DNA from: Pristionchus mayeri | Taxonomy: Eukaryota > Nematoda > Chromadorea > Rhabditida > Neodiplogasteridae | Assembly (NCBI GenBank): GCA_036245805.1 | Contig: BTRK01000006.1 | Coordinates: forward strand, 56,413,257-56,477,256 | Direction of reading: 5' to 3' | Length of the DNA: 64,000 nt | Shown: piece by piece, positions 1 through 13,300 of the stretch | Layout of the letters: every line of letters begins with the position of its first letter | How positions within the stretch are numbered: the stretch's first letter is position 1 | Position numbers and translations under genes: made by a program | The notes under the pieces: generated by a model | Told to the model about the DNA's origin: nothing | What the model saw: only the letters and a program-made list of their open reading frames with translations | The model's database searches: none

Positions 1-161
1 CGAATTTTGAACTGGACACATGACCATTTTACAAAAACTGTGTATGGCAATGCTCCCAGAAAACTATGGTATACTCAAAATACCATGTTTTAACAAATTT
101 TCATAGGATTAGCCTTCTATCTAACTGGTCGAATGTTCTTGACTATGCGAGAAGTGATCGA
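1..161. repeat. Reference short unit, 161 bp, ACTC variant
   Basis: This unit lacks 8 bp near its end: the long form GTGATTGGGTGATCGA is reduced to GTGATCGA. TGAT occurs on both sides of the missing segment, so the short form is what slippage or deletion between two TGAT repeats would give. This copy also has GGACACATG, GGTATACTCAAAATACC, ACCATG and CATAGGATT. Those states travel together in most short ACTC units of the left half. A second short type (next unit, 162-322) has GGACGCATG and GGTATAATG. Confidence 0.93.
60..91. repeat. Dyad symmetry in each unit (shown in unit 1)
   Basis: Unit positions 60-91 form an imperfect inverted repeat: left arm AAAACTATGGTAT, 7-nt spacer, right arm ATACCATGTTTT. 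In this ACTC unit the arms pair over ATGGTAT/ATACCAT plus AAAAC/GTTTT with a single unpaired T. In the common unit the right arm is ATACCTTGTTTT, which leaves GGTAT/ATACC and AAAAC/GTTTT with a small internal mismatch. Short dyads are often reported in centromeric satellites. Whether this one forms a hairpin or binds a protein is unknown. Confidence 0.75.
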
Positions 162-491
162 CGAATTTTGAACTGGACGCATGACCATTTTACAAAAACT
201 GTGTATGGCAATGCTCCCAGAAAACTATGGTATAATGAAAATACCTTGTTTTAACAAATTTTCATAGGATTAGCCTTCTATCTAACTGGTCGAATGTTCT
301 TGACTATGCGAGAAGTGATCGACGAATTTTGAACTGGACGCATGACCATTTTACAAAAACTGTGTATGGCAATGCTCCCAGAAAACTATGGTATAATGAA
401 AATACCTTGTTTTAACAAATTTTCATGGGATCAGCCTTCTATCTAACTGGTCGAATGTTCTTGACTATGCGAGAAGTGATTGGGTGATCGA

Positions 492-660
492 CGAATTTTG
501 AACTGGACGCATGACCATTTTACAAAAACTGTGTATGGCAATGCTCCCAGAAAACTATGGTATAATGAAAATACCTTGTTTTAACAAATTTTCATAGGAT
601 CAGCCTTCTATCTAACTGGTCGAATGTTCTTGACTATGCGAGAAGTGATTGGGTGATCGA
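492..660. repeat. Reference long unit, 169 bp
   Basis: This copy carries the commonest state at every variable site: CTGGACGCATG, CCCAGAAAAC, GGTATAATGAAAATACC, CATAGGATCAGCC, GACTATGCGAG and the full GTGATTGGGTGATCGA end. It holds 63 G+C in 169 (37%) and five CpG sites per period. Short A or T tracts lie near unit positions 5-8, 27-30, 33-37, 60-63, 77-80, 88-91 and 98-101. Two GATC sites per unit (near 107 and 164) mean a GATC-cutting enzyme would reduce the array to two small fragments. Confidence 0.95.
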
Positions 661-1658
661 CGAATTTTGAACTGGACGCATGACCATTTTACAAAAACTG
701 TGTATGGCAATGCTCCCAGAAAACTATGGTATAATGAAAATACCTTGTTTTAACAAATTTTCATAGGATCAGCCTTCTATCTAACTGGTCGAATGTTCTT
801 GACTATGCGAGAAGTGATTGGGTGATCGACGAATTTTGAACTGGACACATGACCATTTTACAAAAACTGTGTATGGCAATGCTCCCAGAAAACTATGGTA
901 TACTCAAAATACCATGTTTTAACAAATTTTCATAGGATTAGCCTTCTATCTAACTGGTCGAATGTTCTTGACTATGCGAGAAGTGATTGGGTGATCGACG
1001 AATTTTGAACTGGACACATGACCATTTTACAAAAACTGTGTATGGCAATGCTCCCAGAAAACTATGGTATAATGAAAATACCTTGTTTTAACAAATTTTC
1101 ATAGGATCAGCCTTCTATCTAACTGGTCGAATGTTCTTGACTATGCGAGAAGTGATTGGGTGATCGACGAATTTTGAACTGGACGCATGACCATTTTACA
1201 AAAACTGTGTATGGCAATGCTCCCAGAAAACTATGGTATAATGAAAATACCTTGTTTTAACAAATTTTCATAGGATCAGCCTTCTATCTAACTGGTCGAA
1301 TGTTCTTGACTATGCGAGAAGTGATTGGGTGATCGACGAATTTTGAACTGGACACATGACCATTTTACAAAAACTGTGTATGGCAATGCTCCCAGAAAAC
1401 TATGGTATACTCAAAATACCATGTTTTAACAAATTTTCATAGGATTAGCCTTCTATCTAACTGGTCGAATGTTCTTGACTATGCGAGAAGTGATCGACGA
1501 ATTTTGAACTGGACGCATGACCATTTTACAAAAACTGTGTATGGCAATGCTCCCAGAAAACTATGGTATAATGAAAATACCTTGTTTTAACAAATTTTCA
1601 TAGGATTAGCCTTCTATCTAACTGGTCGAATGTTCTTGACTATGCGAGAAGTGATCGA

Positions 1659-1826
1659 CGAATTTTGAACAGGACGCATGACCATTTTACAAAACTGTGT
1701 ATGGCAATGCTCCCAGAAAACTATGGTATAATGAAAATACCTTGTTTTAACAAATTTTCATAGGATCAGCCTTCTATCAAACTGGTCGAATGTTCTTGAC
1801 TATGCGAGAAGTGATTGGGTGATCGA
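1659..1826. repeat. Reference 168-bp unit, GAACAGG haplotype
   Basis: Two changes are linked: GAACTGG becomes GAACAGG, and the run in ACAAAAACTG loses one A to give ACAAAACTG, making 168 bp. In this copy a third change, ATCAAACTGG for ATCTAACTGG, is also present; it accompanies the pair in some copies only. The pair recurs at about 4.48, 6.63, 7.62, 11.1, 20.3, 23.5, 32.2, 47.4, 50.0 and 62.6 kb among others, always in single units separated by other types. It is absent from 37,589-45,523. The linkage shows these copies descend from one ancestral unit. Confidence 0.9.
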
Positions 1827-4800
1827 CGAATTTTGAACTGGACACATGACCATTTTACAAAAACTGTGTATGGCAATGCTCCCAGAAAACTATGGTATAA
1901 TGAAAATACCTTGTTTTAACAAATTTTCATAGGATCAGCCTTCTATCTAACTGGTCGAATGTTCTTGACTATGCGAGAAGTGATTGGGTGATCGACGAAT
2001 TTTGAACTGGACGCATGACCATTTTACAAAAACTGTGTATGGCAATGCTCCCAGAAAACTATGGTATAATGAAAATACCTTGTTTTAACAAATTTTCATA
2101 GGATCAGCCTTCTATCTAACTGGTCGAATGTTCTTGACTATGCGAGAAGTGATTGGGTGATCGACGAATTTTGAACTGGACACATGACCATTTTACAAAA
2201 ACTGTGTATGGCAATGCTCCCAGAAAACTATGGTATACTCAAAATACCATGTTTTAACAAATTTTCATAGGATTAGCCTTCTATCTAACTGGTCGAATGT
2301 TCTTGACTATGCGAGAAGTGATCGACGAATTTTGAACTGGACGCATGACCATTTTACAAAAACTGTGTATGGCAATGCTCCCACAAAACTATGGTATAAT
2401 GAAAATACCTTGTTTTAACAAATTTTCATAGGATTAGCCTTCTATCTAACTGGTCGAATGTTCTTGACTATGCGAGAAGTGATCGACGAATTTTGAACTG
2501 GACGCATGACCATTTTACAAAAACTGTGTATGGCAATGCTCCCACAAAACTATGGTATAATGAAAATACCTTGTTTTAACAAATTTTCATAGGATCAGCC
2601 TTCTATCTAACTGGTCGAATGTTCTTGACTATGCGAGAAGTGATTGGGTGATCGACGAATTTTGAACTGGACACATGACCATTTTACAAAAACTGTGTAT
2701 GGCAATGCTCCCAGAAAACTATGGTATACTCAAAATACCATGTTTTAACAAATTTTCATAGGATTAGCCTTCTATCTAACTGGTCGAATGTTCTTGACTA
2801 TGCGAGAAGTGATCGACGAATTTTGAACTGGACGCATGACCATTTTACAAAAACTGTGTATGGCAATGCTCCCACAAAACTATGGTATAATGAAAATACC
2901 TTGTTTTAACAAATTTTCATAGGATTAGCCTTCTATCTAACTGGTCGAATGTTCTTGACTATGCGAGAAGTGATCGACGAATTTTGAACTGGACGCATGA
3001 CCATTTTACAAAAACTGTGTATGGCAATGCTCCCACAAAACTATGGTATAATGAAAATACCTTGTTTTAACAAATTTTCATAGGATTAGCCTTCTATCTA
3101 ACTGGTCGAATGTTCTTGACTATGCGAGAAGTGATCGACGAATTTTGAACTGGACGCATGACCATTTTACAAAAACTGTGTATGGCAATGCTCCCAGAAA
3201 ACTATGGTATAATGAAAATACCTTGTTTTAACAAATTTTCATGGGATCAGCCTTCTATCTAACTGGTCGAATGTTCTTGACTATGCGAGAAGTGATTGGG
3301 TGATCGACGAATTTTGAACTGGACGCATGACCATTTTACAAAAACTGTGTATGGCAATGCTCCCACAAAACTATGGTATAATGAAAATACCTTGTTTTAA
3401 CAAATTTTCATAGGATCAGCCTTCTATCTAACTGGTCGAATGTTCTTGACTATGCGAGAAGTGATTGGGTGATCGACGAATTTTGAACTGGACGCATGAC
3501 CATTTTACAAAAACTGTGTATGGCAATGCTCCCAGAAAACTATGGTATAATGAAAATACCTTGTTTTAACAAATTTTCATAGGATCAGCCTTCTATCTAA
3601 CTGGTCGAATGTTCTTGACTATGCGAGAAGTGATTGGGTGATCGACGAATTTTGAACTGGACACATGACCATTTTACAAAAACTGTGTATGGCAATGCTC
3701 CCAGAAAACTATGGTATACTCAAAATACCATGTTTTAACAAATTTTCATAGGATTAGCCTTCTATCTAACTGGTCGAATGTTCTTGACTATGCGAGAAGT
3801 GATCGACGAATTTTGAACTGGATGCATGACCATTTTACAAAAACTGTGTATGGCAATGCTCCCAGAAAACTATGGTATAATGAAAATACCTTGTTTTAAC
3901 AAATTTTCATAGGATCAGCCTTCTATCTAACTGGTCGAATGTTCTTGACTATGCGAGAAGTGATTGGGTGATCGACGAATTTTGAACTGGACACATGACC
4001 AATTTACAAAAACTGTGTATGGCAATGCTCCCAGAAAACTATGGTATACTCAAAATACCATGTTTTAACAAATTTTCATAGGATTAGCCTTCTATCTAAC
4101 TGGTCGAATGTTCTTGACTATGCGAGAAGTGATCGACGAATTTTGAACTGGACGCATGACCATTTTACAAAAACTGTGTATGGCAATGCTCCCAGAAAAC
4201 TATGGTATAATGAAAATACCTTGTTTTAACAAATTTTCATGGGATCAGCCTTCTATCTAACTGGTCGAATGTTCTTGACTATGCGAGAAGTGATTGGGTG
4301 ATCGACGAATTTTGAACTGGACGCATGACCATTTTACAAAAACTGTGTATGGCAATGCTCCCACAAAACTATGGTATAATGAAAATACCTTGTTTTAACA
4401 AATTTTCATAGGATCAGCCTTCTATCTAACTGGTCGAATGTTCTTGACTATGCGAGAAGTGATTGGGTGATCGACGAATTTCGAACAGGACGCATGACCA
4501 TTTTACAAAACTGTGTATGGCAATGCTCCCAGAAAACTATGGTATAATGAAAATACCTTGTTTTAACAAATTTTCATAGGATCAGCCTTCTATCTAACTG
4601 GTCGAATGTTCTTGACTATGCGAGAAGTGATTGGGTGATCGACGAATTTTGAACTGGACACATGACCATTTTACAAAAACTGTGTATGGCAATGCTCCCA
4701 GAAAACTATGGTATACTCAAAATACCATGTTTTAACAAATTTTCATAGGATTAGCCTTCTATCTAACTGGTCGAATGTTCTTGACTATGCGAGAAGTGAT

Positions 4801-7800
4801 CGACGAATTTTGAACTGGACGCATGACCATTTTACAAAAACTGTGTATGGCAATGCTCCCAGAAAACTATGGTATAATGAAAATACCTTGTTTTAACAAA
4901 TTTTCATAGGATTAGCCTTCTATCTAACTGGTCGAATGTTCTTGACTATGCGAGAAGTGATCGACGAATTTTGAACTGGACGCATGACCATTTTACAAAA
5001 ACTGTGTATGGCAATGCTCCCAGAAAACTATGGTATAATGAAAATACCTTGTTTTAACAAATTTTCATGGGATCAGCCTTCTATCTAACTGGTCGAATGT
5101 TCTTGACTATGCGAGAAGTGATTGGGTGATCGACGAATTTTGAACTGGACGCATGACCATTTTACAAAAACTGTGTATGGCAATGCTCCCAGAAAACTAT
5201 GGTATAATGAAAATACCTTGTTTTAACAAATTTTCATAGGATCAGCCTTCTATCTAACTGGTCGAATGTTCTTGACTATGCGAGAAGTGATTGGGTGATC
5301 GACGAATTTTGAACTGGATGCATGACCATTTTACAAAAACTGTGTATGGCAATGCTCCCAGAAAACTATGGTATAATGAAAATACCTTGTTTTAACAAAT
5401 TTTCATAGGATCAGCCTTCTATCTAACTGGTCGAATGTTCTTGACTATGCGAGAAGTGATTGGGTGATCGACGAATTTTGAACTGGACGCATGACCATTT
5501 TACAAAAACTGTGTATGGCAATGCTCCCAGAAAACTATGGTATAATGAAAATACCTTGTTTTAACAAATTTTCATAGGATCAGCCTTCTATCTAACTGGT
5601 CGAATGTTCTTGACTATGCGAGAAGTGATTGGGTGATCGACGAATTTTGAACTGGACACATGACCATTTTACAAAAACTGTGTATGGCAATGCTCCCAGA
5701 AAACTATGGTATACTCAAAATACCATGTTTTAACAAATTTTCATAGGATTAGCCTTCTATCTAACTGGTCGAATGTTCTTGACTATGCGAGAAGTGATCG
5801 ACGAATTTTGAACTGGACGCATGACCATTTTACAAAAACTGTGTATGGCAATGCTCCCAGAAAACTATGGTATAATGAAAATACCTTGTTTTAACAAATT
5901 TTCATAGGATTAGCCTTCTATCTAACTGGTCGAATGTTCTTGACTATGCGAGAAGTGATCGACGAATTTTGAACTGGACGCATGACCATTTTACAAAAAC
6001 TGTGTATGGCAATGCTCCCAGAAAACTATGGTATAATGAAAATACCTTGTTTTAACAAATTTTCATGGGATCAGCCTTCTATCTAACTGGTCGAATGTTC
6101 TTGACTATGCGAGAAGTGATTGGGTGATCGACGAATTTTGAACTGGACGCATGACCATTTTACAAAAACTGTGTATGGCAATGCTCCCAGAAAACTATGG
6201 TATAATGAAAATACCTTGTTTTAACAAATTTTCATAGGATCAGCCTTCTATCTAACTGGTCGAATGTTCTTGACTATGCGAGAAGTGATTGGGTGATCGA
6301 CGAATTTTGAACTGGACACATGACCATTTTACAAAAACTGTGTATGGCAATGCTCCCAGAAAACTATGGTATACTCAAAATACCATGTTTTAACAAATTT
6401 TCATAGGATTAGCCTTCTATCTAACTGGTCGAATGTTCTTGACTATGCGAGAAGTGATCGACGAATTTTGAACTGGATGCATGACCATTTTACAAAAACT
6501 GTGTATGGCAATGCTCCCAGAAAACTATGGTATAATGAAAATACCTTGTTTTAACAAATTTTCATAGGATTAGCCTTCTATCTAACTGGTCGAATGTTCT
6601 TGACTATGCGAGAAGTGATCGACGAATTTTGAACAGGACGCATGACCATTTTACAAAACTGTGTATGGCAATGCTCCCAGAAAACTATGGTATAATGAAA
6701 ATACCTTGTTTTAACAAATTTTCATAGGATCAGCCTTCTATCAAACTGGTCGAATGTTCTTGACTATGCGAGAAGTGATTGGGTGATCGACGAATTTTGA
6801 ACTGGACACATGACCATTTTACAAAAACTGTGTATGGCAATGCTCCCAGAAAACTATGGTATAATGAAAATACCTTGTTTTAACAAATTTTCATAGGATC
6901 AGCCTTCAATCTAACAGGTCGAATGTTCTTGACTATGCGAGAAGTGATTGGGTGATCGACGAATTTTGAACAGGACGCATGACCATTTTACAAAACTGTG
7001 TATGGCAATGCTCCCAGAAAACTATGGTATAATGAAAATACCTTGTTTTAACAAATTTTCATAGGATCAGCCTTCTATCTAACTGGTCGAATGTTCTTGA
7101 CTATGCGAGAAGTGATTGGGTGATCGACGAATTTTGAACTGGACGCATGACCATTTTACAAAAACTGTGTATGGCAATGCTCCCAGAAAACTATGGTATA
7201 ATGAAAATACCTTGTTTTAACAAATTTTCATAGGATCAGCCTTCTATCTAACTGGTCGAATGTTCTTGACTATGCGAGAAGTGATTGGGTGATCGACGAA
7301 TTTTGAACTGGACACATGACCATTTTACAAAAACTGTGTATGGCAATGCTCCCAGAAAACTATGGTATACTCAAAATACCATGTTTTAACAAATTTTCAT
7401 AGGATTAGCCTTCTATCTAACTGGTCGAATGTTCTTGACTATGCGAGAAGTGATCGACGAATTTTGAACTGGACGCATGACCATTTTACAAAAACTGTGT
7501 ATGGCAATGCTCCCAGAAAACTATGGTATAATGAAAATACCTTGTTTTAACAAATTTTCATAGGATTAGCCTTCTATCTAACTGGTCGAATGTTCTTGAC
7601 TATGCGAGAAGTGATCGACGAATTTTGAACAGGACGCATGACCATTTTACAAAACTGTGTATGGCAATGCTCCCAGAAAACTATGGTATAATGAAAATAC
7701 CTTGTTTTAACAAATTTTCATAGGATCAGCCTTCTATCAAACTGGTCGAATGTTCTTGACTATGCGAGAAGTGATTGGGTGATCGACGAATTTTGAACTG

Positions 7801-8791
7801 GACACATGACCATTTTACAAAAACTGTGTATGGCAATGCTCCCAGAAAACTATGGTATAATGAAAATACCTTGTTTTAACAAATTTTCATAGGATCAGCC
7901 TTCTATCTAACTGGTCGAATGTTCTTGACTATGCGAGAAGTGATTGGGTGATCGACGAATTTTGAACAGGACGCATGACCATTTTACAAAACTGTGTATG
8001 GCAATGCTCCCAGAAAACTATGGTATAATGAAAATACCTTGTTTTAACAAATTTTCATAGGATCAGCCTTCTATCAAACTGGTCGAATGTTCTTGACTAT
8101 GCGAGAAGTGATTGGGTGATCGACGAATTTTGAACTGGACACATGACCATTTTACAAAAACTGTGTATGGCAATGCTCCCAGAAAACTATGGTATACTCA
8201 AAATACCATGTTTTAACAAATTTTCATAGGATTAGCCTTCTATCTAACTGGTCGAATGATCTTGACTATGCGAGAAGTGATCGACGAATTTTGAACTGGA
8301 CGCATGACCATTTTACAAAAACTGTGTATGGCAATGCTCCCAGAAAACTATGGTATAATGAAAATACCTTGTTTTAACAAATTTTCATAGGATCAGCCCT
8401 CTATCTAACTGGTCGAATGTTCTTGACTATGCGAGAAGTGATTGGGTGATCGACGAATTTTGAACTGGACACATGACCATTTTACAAAAACTGTGTATGG
8501 CAATGCTCCCAGAAAACTATGGTATAATGAAAATACCTTGTTTTAACAAATTTTCATAGGATCAGCCTTCTATCTAACTGGTCGAATGTTCTTGACTATG
8601 CGAGAAGTGATTGGGTGATCGACGAATTTTGAACTGGACACATGACCATTTTACAAAAACTGTGTATGGCAATGCTCCCAGAAAACTATGGTATTATGAA
8701 AATACCTTGTTTTAACAAATTTTCATGGGATCAGCCTTCTATCTAACTGGTCGAATGTTCTTGACTGTGCGAGAAGTGATTGGGTGATCGA

Positions 8792-9789
8792 CGAATTTTG
8801 AACTGGACGCATGACCATTTTACAAAAACTGTGTATGGCAATGCTCCCAGAAAACTATGGTATAATAAAAATACCTTGTTTTAACAAATTTTCATAGGAT
8901 TAGCCTTCTATCTAACTGGTCGAATGTTCTTGACTATGCGAGAAGTGATCGACGAATTTTGAACTGGACGCATGACCATTTTACAAAAACTGTGTATGGC
9001 AATGCTCCCAGAAAACTATGGTATAATGAAAATACCTTGTTTTAACAAATTTTCATAGGATCAGCCTTCTATCAAACTGGTCGAATGTTCTTGACTATGC
9101 GAGAAGTGATTGGGTGATCGACGAATTTTGAACTGGACACATGACCATTTTACAAAAACTGTGTATGGCAATGCTCCCAGAAAACTATGGTATAATGAAA
9201 ATACCTTGTTTTAACAAATTTTCATAGGATCAGCCTTCTATCTAACTGGTCGAATGTTCTTGACTATGCGAGAAGTGATTGGGTGATCGACGAATTTTGA
9301 ACTGGACGCATGACCATTTTACAAAAACTGTGTATGGCAATGCTCCCAGAAAACTATGGTATAATAAAAATACCTTGTTTTAACAAATTTTCATAGGATT
9401 AGCCTTCTATCTAACTGGTCGAATGTTCTTGACTATGCGAGAAGTGATCGACGAATTTTGAACTGGACGCATGACCATTTTACAAAAACTGTGTATGGCA
9501 ATGCTCCCAGAAAACTATGGTATAATGAAAATACCTTGTTTTAACAAATTTTCATAGGATCAGCCTTCTATCAAACTGGTCGAATGTTCTTGACTATGCG
9601 AGAAGTGATTGGGTGATCGACGAATTTTGAACTGGACGCATGACCATTTTACAAAAACTGTGTATGGCAATGCTCCCAGAAAACTATGGTATAATGAAAA
9701 TACCATGTTTTAACAAATTTTCATGGGATCAGCCTTCTATCTAACTGGTCGAATGTTCTTGACTATGCGAGAAGTGATTGGGTGATCGA
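8792..9789. repeat. 499-bp trimer in tandem (two copies)
   Basis: Copies at 8,792-9,290 and 9,291-9,789 each begin with a 161-bp unit carrying the uncommon GGTATAATAAAAATACC state (at 8,861 and 9,360) and CATAGGATT. A 169-bp unit with ATCAAACTGG follows, then a third 169-bp unit. The third units differ: GGACACATG/CATAGG in the first copy, GGACGCATG/ACCATG/CATGGG in the second. The last unit has therefore been replaced, or the crossover lay there. Confidence 0.8.
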
Positions 9790-10394
9790 CGAATTTTGAA
9801 CTGGACGCATGACCATTTTACAAAAACTGTGTATGGCAATGCTCCCACAAAACTATGGTATAATGAAAATACCTTGTTTTAACAAATTTTCATAGGATCA
9901 GCCTTCTATCTAACTGGTCGAATGTTTTTGACTATGCGAGAAGTGATTGGGTGATCGACGAATTTTGAACAGGACGCATGACCATTTTACAAAACTGTGT
10001 ATGGCAATGCTCCCAGAAAACTATGGTATAATGAAAATACCTTGTTTTAACAAATTTTCATAGGATCAGCCTTCTATCTAACTGGTCGAATGTTCTTGAC
10101 TATGCGAGAAGTGATTGGGTGATCGACGAATTTTGAACTGGACACATGACCATTTTACAAAAACTGTGTATGGCAATGCTCCCAGAAAACTATGGTATAC
10201 TCAAAATACCATGTTTTAACAAATTTTCATAGGATTAGCCTTCTATCTAACTGGTCGAATGTTCTTGACTATGCGAGAAGTGATCGACGAATTTTGAACT
10301 GGACGCATGACCATTTTACAAAAACTGTGTATGGCAATGCTCCCAGAAAACTATGGTATAATGAAAATACCTTGTTTTAACAAATTTTCATAGG

Positions 10395-13300
10395 ATTAGC
10401 CTTCTATCTAACTGGTCGAATGTTCTTGACTATGCGAGAAGTGATCGACGAATTTTGAACTGGACGCATGACCATTTTACAAAAACTGTGTATGGCAATG
10501 CTCCCAGAAAACTATGGTATAATGAAAATACCTTGTTTTAACAAATTTTCATGGGATCAGCCTTCTATCTAACTGGTCGAATGTTCTTGACTATGCGAGA
10601 AGTGATTGGGTGATCGACGAATTTTGAACTGGACGCATGACCATTTTACAAAAACTGTGTATGGCAATGCTCCCACAAAACTATGGTATAATGAAAATAC
10701 CTTGTTTTAACAAATTTTCATAGGATTAGCCTTCTATCTAACTGGTCGAATGTTCTTGACTATGCGAGAAGTGATCGACGAATTTTGAATTGGACGCATG
10801 ACCATTTTACAAAAACTGTGTATGGCAATGCTCCCAGAAAACTATGGTATAATGAAAATACCTTGTTTTAACAAATTTTCATGGGATCAGCCTTCTATCT
10901 AACTGGTCGAATGTTCTTGACTATGCGAGAAGTGATTGGGTGATCGACGAATTTTGAACTGGACGCATGACCATTTTACAAAAACTGTGTATGGCAATGC
11001 TCCCACAAAACTATGGTATAATGAAAATACCTTGTTTTAACAAATTTTCATAGGATCAGCCTTCTATCTAACTGGTCGAATGTTCTTGACTATGCGAGAA
11101 GTGATTGGGTGATCGACGAATTTTGAACAGGACGCATGACCATTTTACAAAACTGTGTATGGCAATGCTCCCAGAAAACTATGGTATAATGAAAATACCT
11201 TGTTTTAACAAATTTTCATAGGATCAGCCTTCTATCAAACTGGTCGAATGTTCTTGACTATGCGAGAAGTGATTGGGTGATCGACGAATTTTGAACTGGA
11301 CACATGACCATTTTACAAAAACTGTGTATGGCAATGCTCCCAGAAAACTATGGTATACTCAAAATACCATGTTTTAACAAATTTTCATAGGATTAGCCTT
11401 CTATCTAACTGGTCGAATGATCTTGACTATGCGAGAAGTGATCGACGAATTTTGAACTGGACGCATGACCATTTTACAAAAACTGTGTATGGCAATGCTC
11501 CCAGAAAACTATGGTATAATGAAAATACCTTGTTTTAACAAATTTTCATGGGATCAGCCTTCTATCTAACTGGTCGAATGTTCTTGACTATGCGAGAAGT
11601 GATTGGGTGATCGACGAATTTTGAACTGGACGCATGACCATTTTACAAAAACTGTGTATGGCAATGCTCCCACAAAACTATGGTATAATGAAAATACCTT
11701 GTTTTAACAAATTTTCATAGGATCAGCCTTCTATCTAACTGGTCGAATGTTCTTGACTATGCGAGAAGTGATTGGGTGATCGACGAATTTTGAACAGGAC
11801 GCATGACCATTTTACAAAACTGTGTATGGCAATGCTCCCAGAAAACTATGGTATAATGAAAATACCTTGTTTTAACAAATTTTCATAGGATCAGCCTTCT
11901 ATCTAACTGGTCGAATGTTCTTGACTATGCGAGAAGTGATTGGGTGATCGACGAATTTTGAACTGGACACATGACCATTTTACAAAAACTGTGTATGGCA
12001 ATGCTCCCAGAAAACTATGGTATACTCAAAATACCATGTTTTAACAAATTTTCATAGGATTAGCCTTCTATCTAACTGGTCGAATGTTCTTGACTATGCG
12101 AGAAGTGATCGACGAATTTTGAACTGGACGCATGACCATTTTACAAAAACTGTGTATGGCAATGCTCCCAGAAAACTATGGTATAATGAAAATACCTTGT
12201 TTTAACAAATTTTCATAGGATTAGCCTTCTATCTAACTGGTCGAATGTTCTTGACTATGCGAGAAGTGATCGACGAATTTTGAACTGGACGCATGACCAT
12301 TTTACAAAAACTGTGTATGGCAATGCTCCCAGAAAACTATGGTATAATGAAAATACCTTGTTTTAACAAATTTTCATAGGATCAGCCTTCTATCTAACTG
12401 GTCGAATGTTCTTGACTATGCGAGAAGTGATTGGGTGATCGACGAATTTTGAACTGGACACATGACCATTTTACAAAAACTGTGTATGGCAATGCTCCCA
12501 GAAAACTATGGTATAATGAAAATACCTTGTTTTAACAAATTTTCATGGGATCAGCCTTCTATCTAACTGGTCGAATGTTCTTGACTATGCGAGAAGTGAT
12601 TGGGTGATCGACGAATTTTGAACGGGACGCATGACCATTTTACAAAAACTGTGTATGGCAATGCTCCCAGAAAACTATGGTATAATGAAAATACCTTGTT
12701 TTAACAAATTTTCATGGGATCAGCCTTCTATCTAACTGGTCGAATGTTCTTGACTATGCGAGAAGTGATTGGGTGATCGACGAATTTTGAACTGGACGCA
12801 TGACCATTTTACAAAAACTGTGTATGGCAATGCTCCCAGAAAACTATGGTATAATGAAAATACCTTGTTTTAACAAATTTTCATAGGATCAGCCTTCTAT
12901 CTAACTGGTCGAATGTTCTTGACTATGCGAGAAGTGATTGGGTGATCGACGAATTTTGAACTGGACACATGACCATTTTACAAAAACTGTGTATGGCAAT
13001 GCTCCCAGAAAACTATGGTATAATGAAAATACCTTGTTTTAACAAATTTTCATGGGATCAGCCTTCTATCTAACTGGTCGAATGTTCTTGACTATGCGAG
13101 AAGTGATTGGGTGATCGACGAATTTTGAACTGGACGCATGACCATTTTACAAAAACTGTGTATGGCAATGCTCCCAGAAAACTATGGTATAATGAAAATA
13201 CCTTGTTTTAACAAATTTTCATAGGATCAGCCTTCTATCTAACTGGTCGAATGTTCTTGACTATGCGAGAAGTGATTGGGTGATCGACGAATTTTGAACT

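Larger units (their letters stand above)
1..10394. repeat. Left mixed block
   Basis: This block is an irregular succession of 161-, 168- and 169-bp units. Short ACTC units begin at or near 1, 1,337, 2,165, 2,656, 3,646, 3,976, 4,643, 5,641, 6,301, 7,297, 8,124 and 10,127, giving spacings such as 491, 660, 667, 828, 996 and 1,336 bp. No single higher-order period holds throughout. Local features include CCCACAAAA units at 2.3-3.4 kb and GGATGCATG units at about 3,822, 5,318 and 6,476. One recombinant ACTC unit near 830-1,000 keeps the full 169-bp end. Its right edge is where the 9.2-kb duplicated segment begins. Confidence 0.85.

Noticed and set aside
66..254. 62-aa open frame, repeated more than 40 times with near-identical sequence
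   Set aside because: It spans the end of one satellite unit and the start of the next. Start, stop and length are fixed by unit phase, no flanking gene signals are present, and its changes are just the array's ordinary site variants.
561..566. TATAAT in GGTATAATG resembling a bacterial -10 box or a TATA element
   Set aside because: No matching -35 element lies at the right distance, it recurs in nearly every unit, and there is no gene downstream. The setting is a eukaryotic-type satellite.
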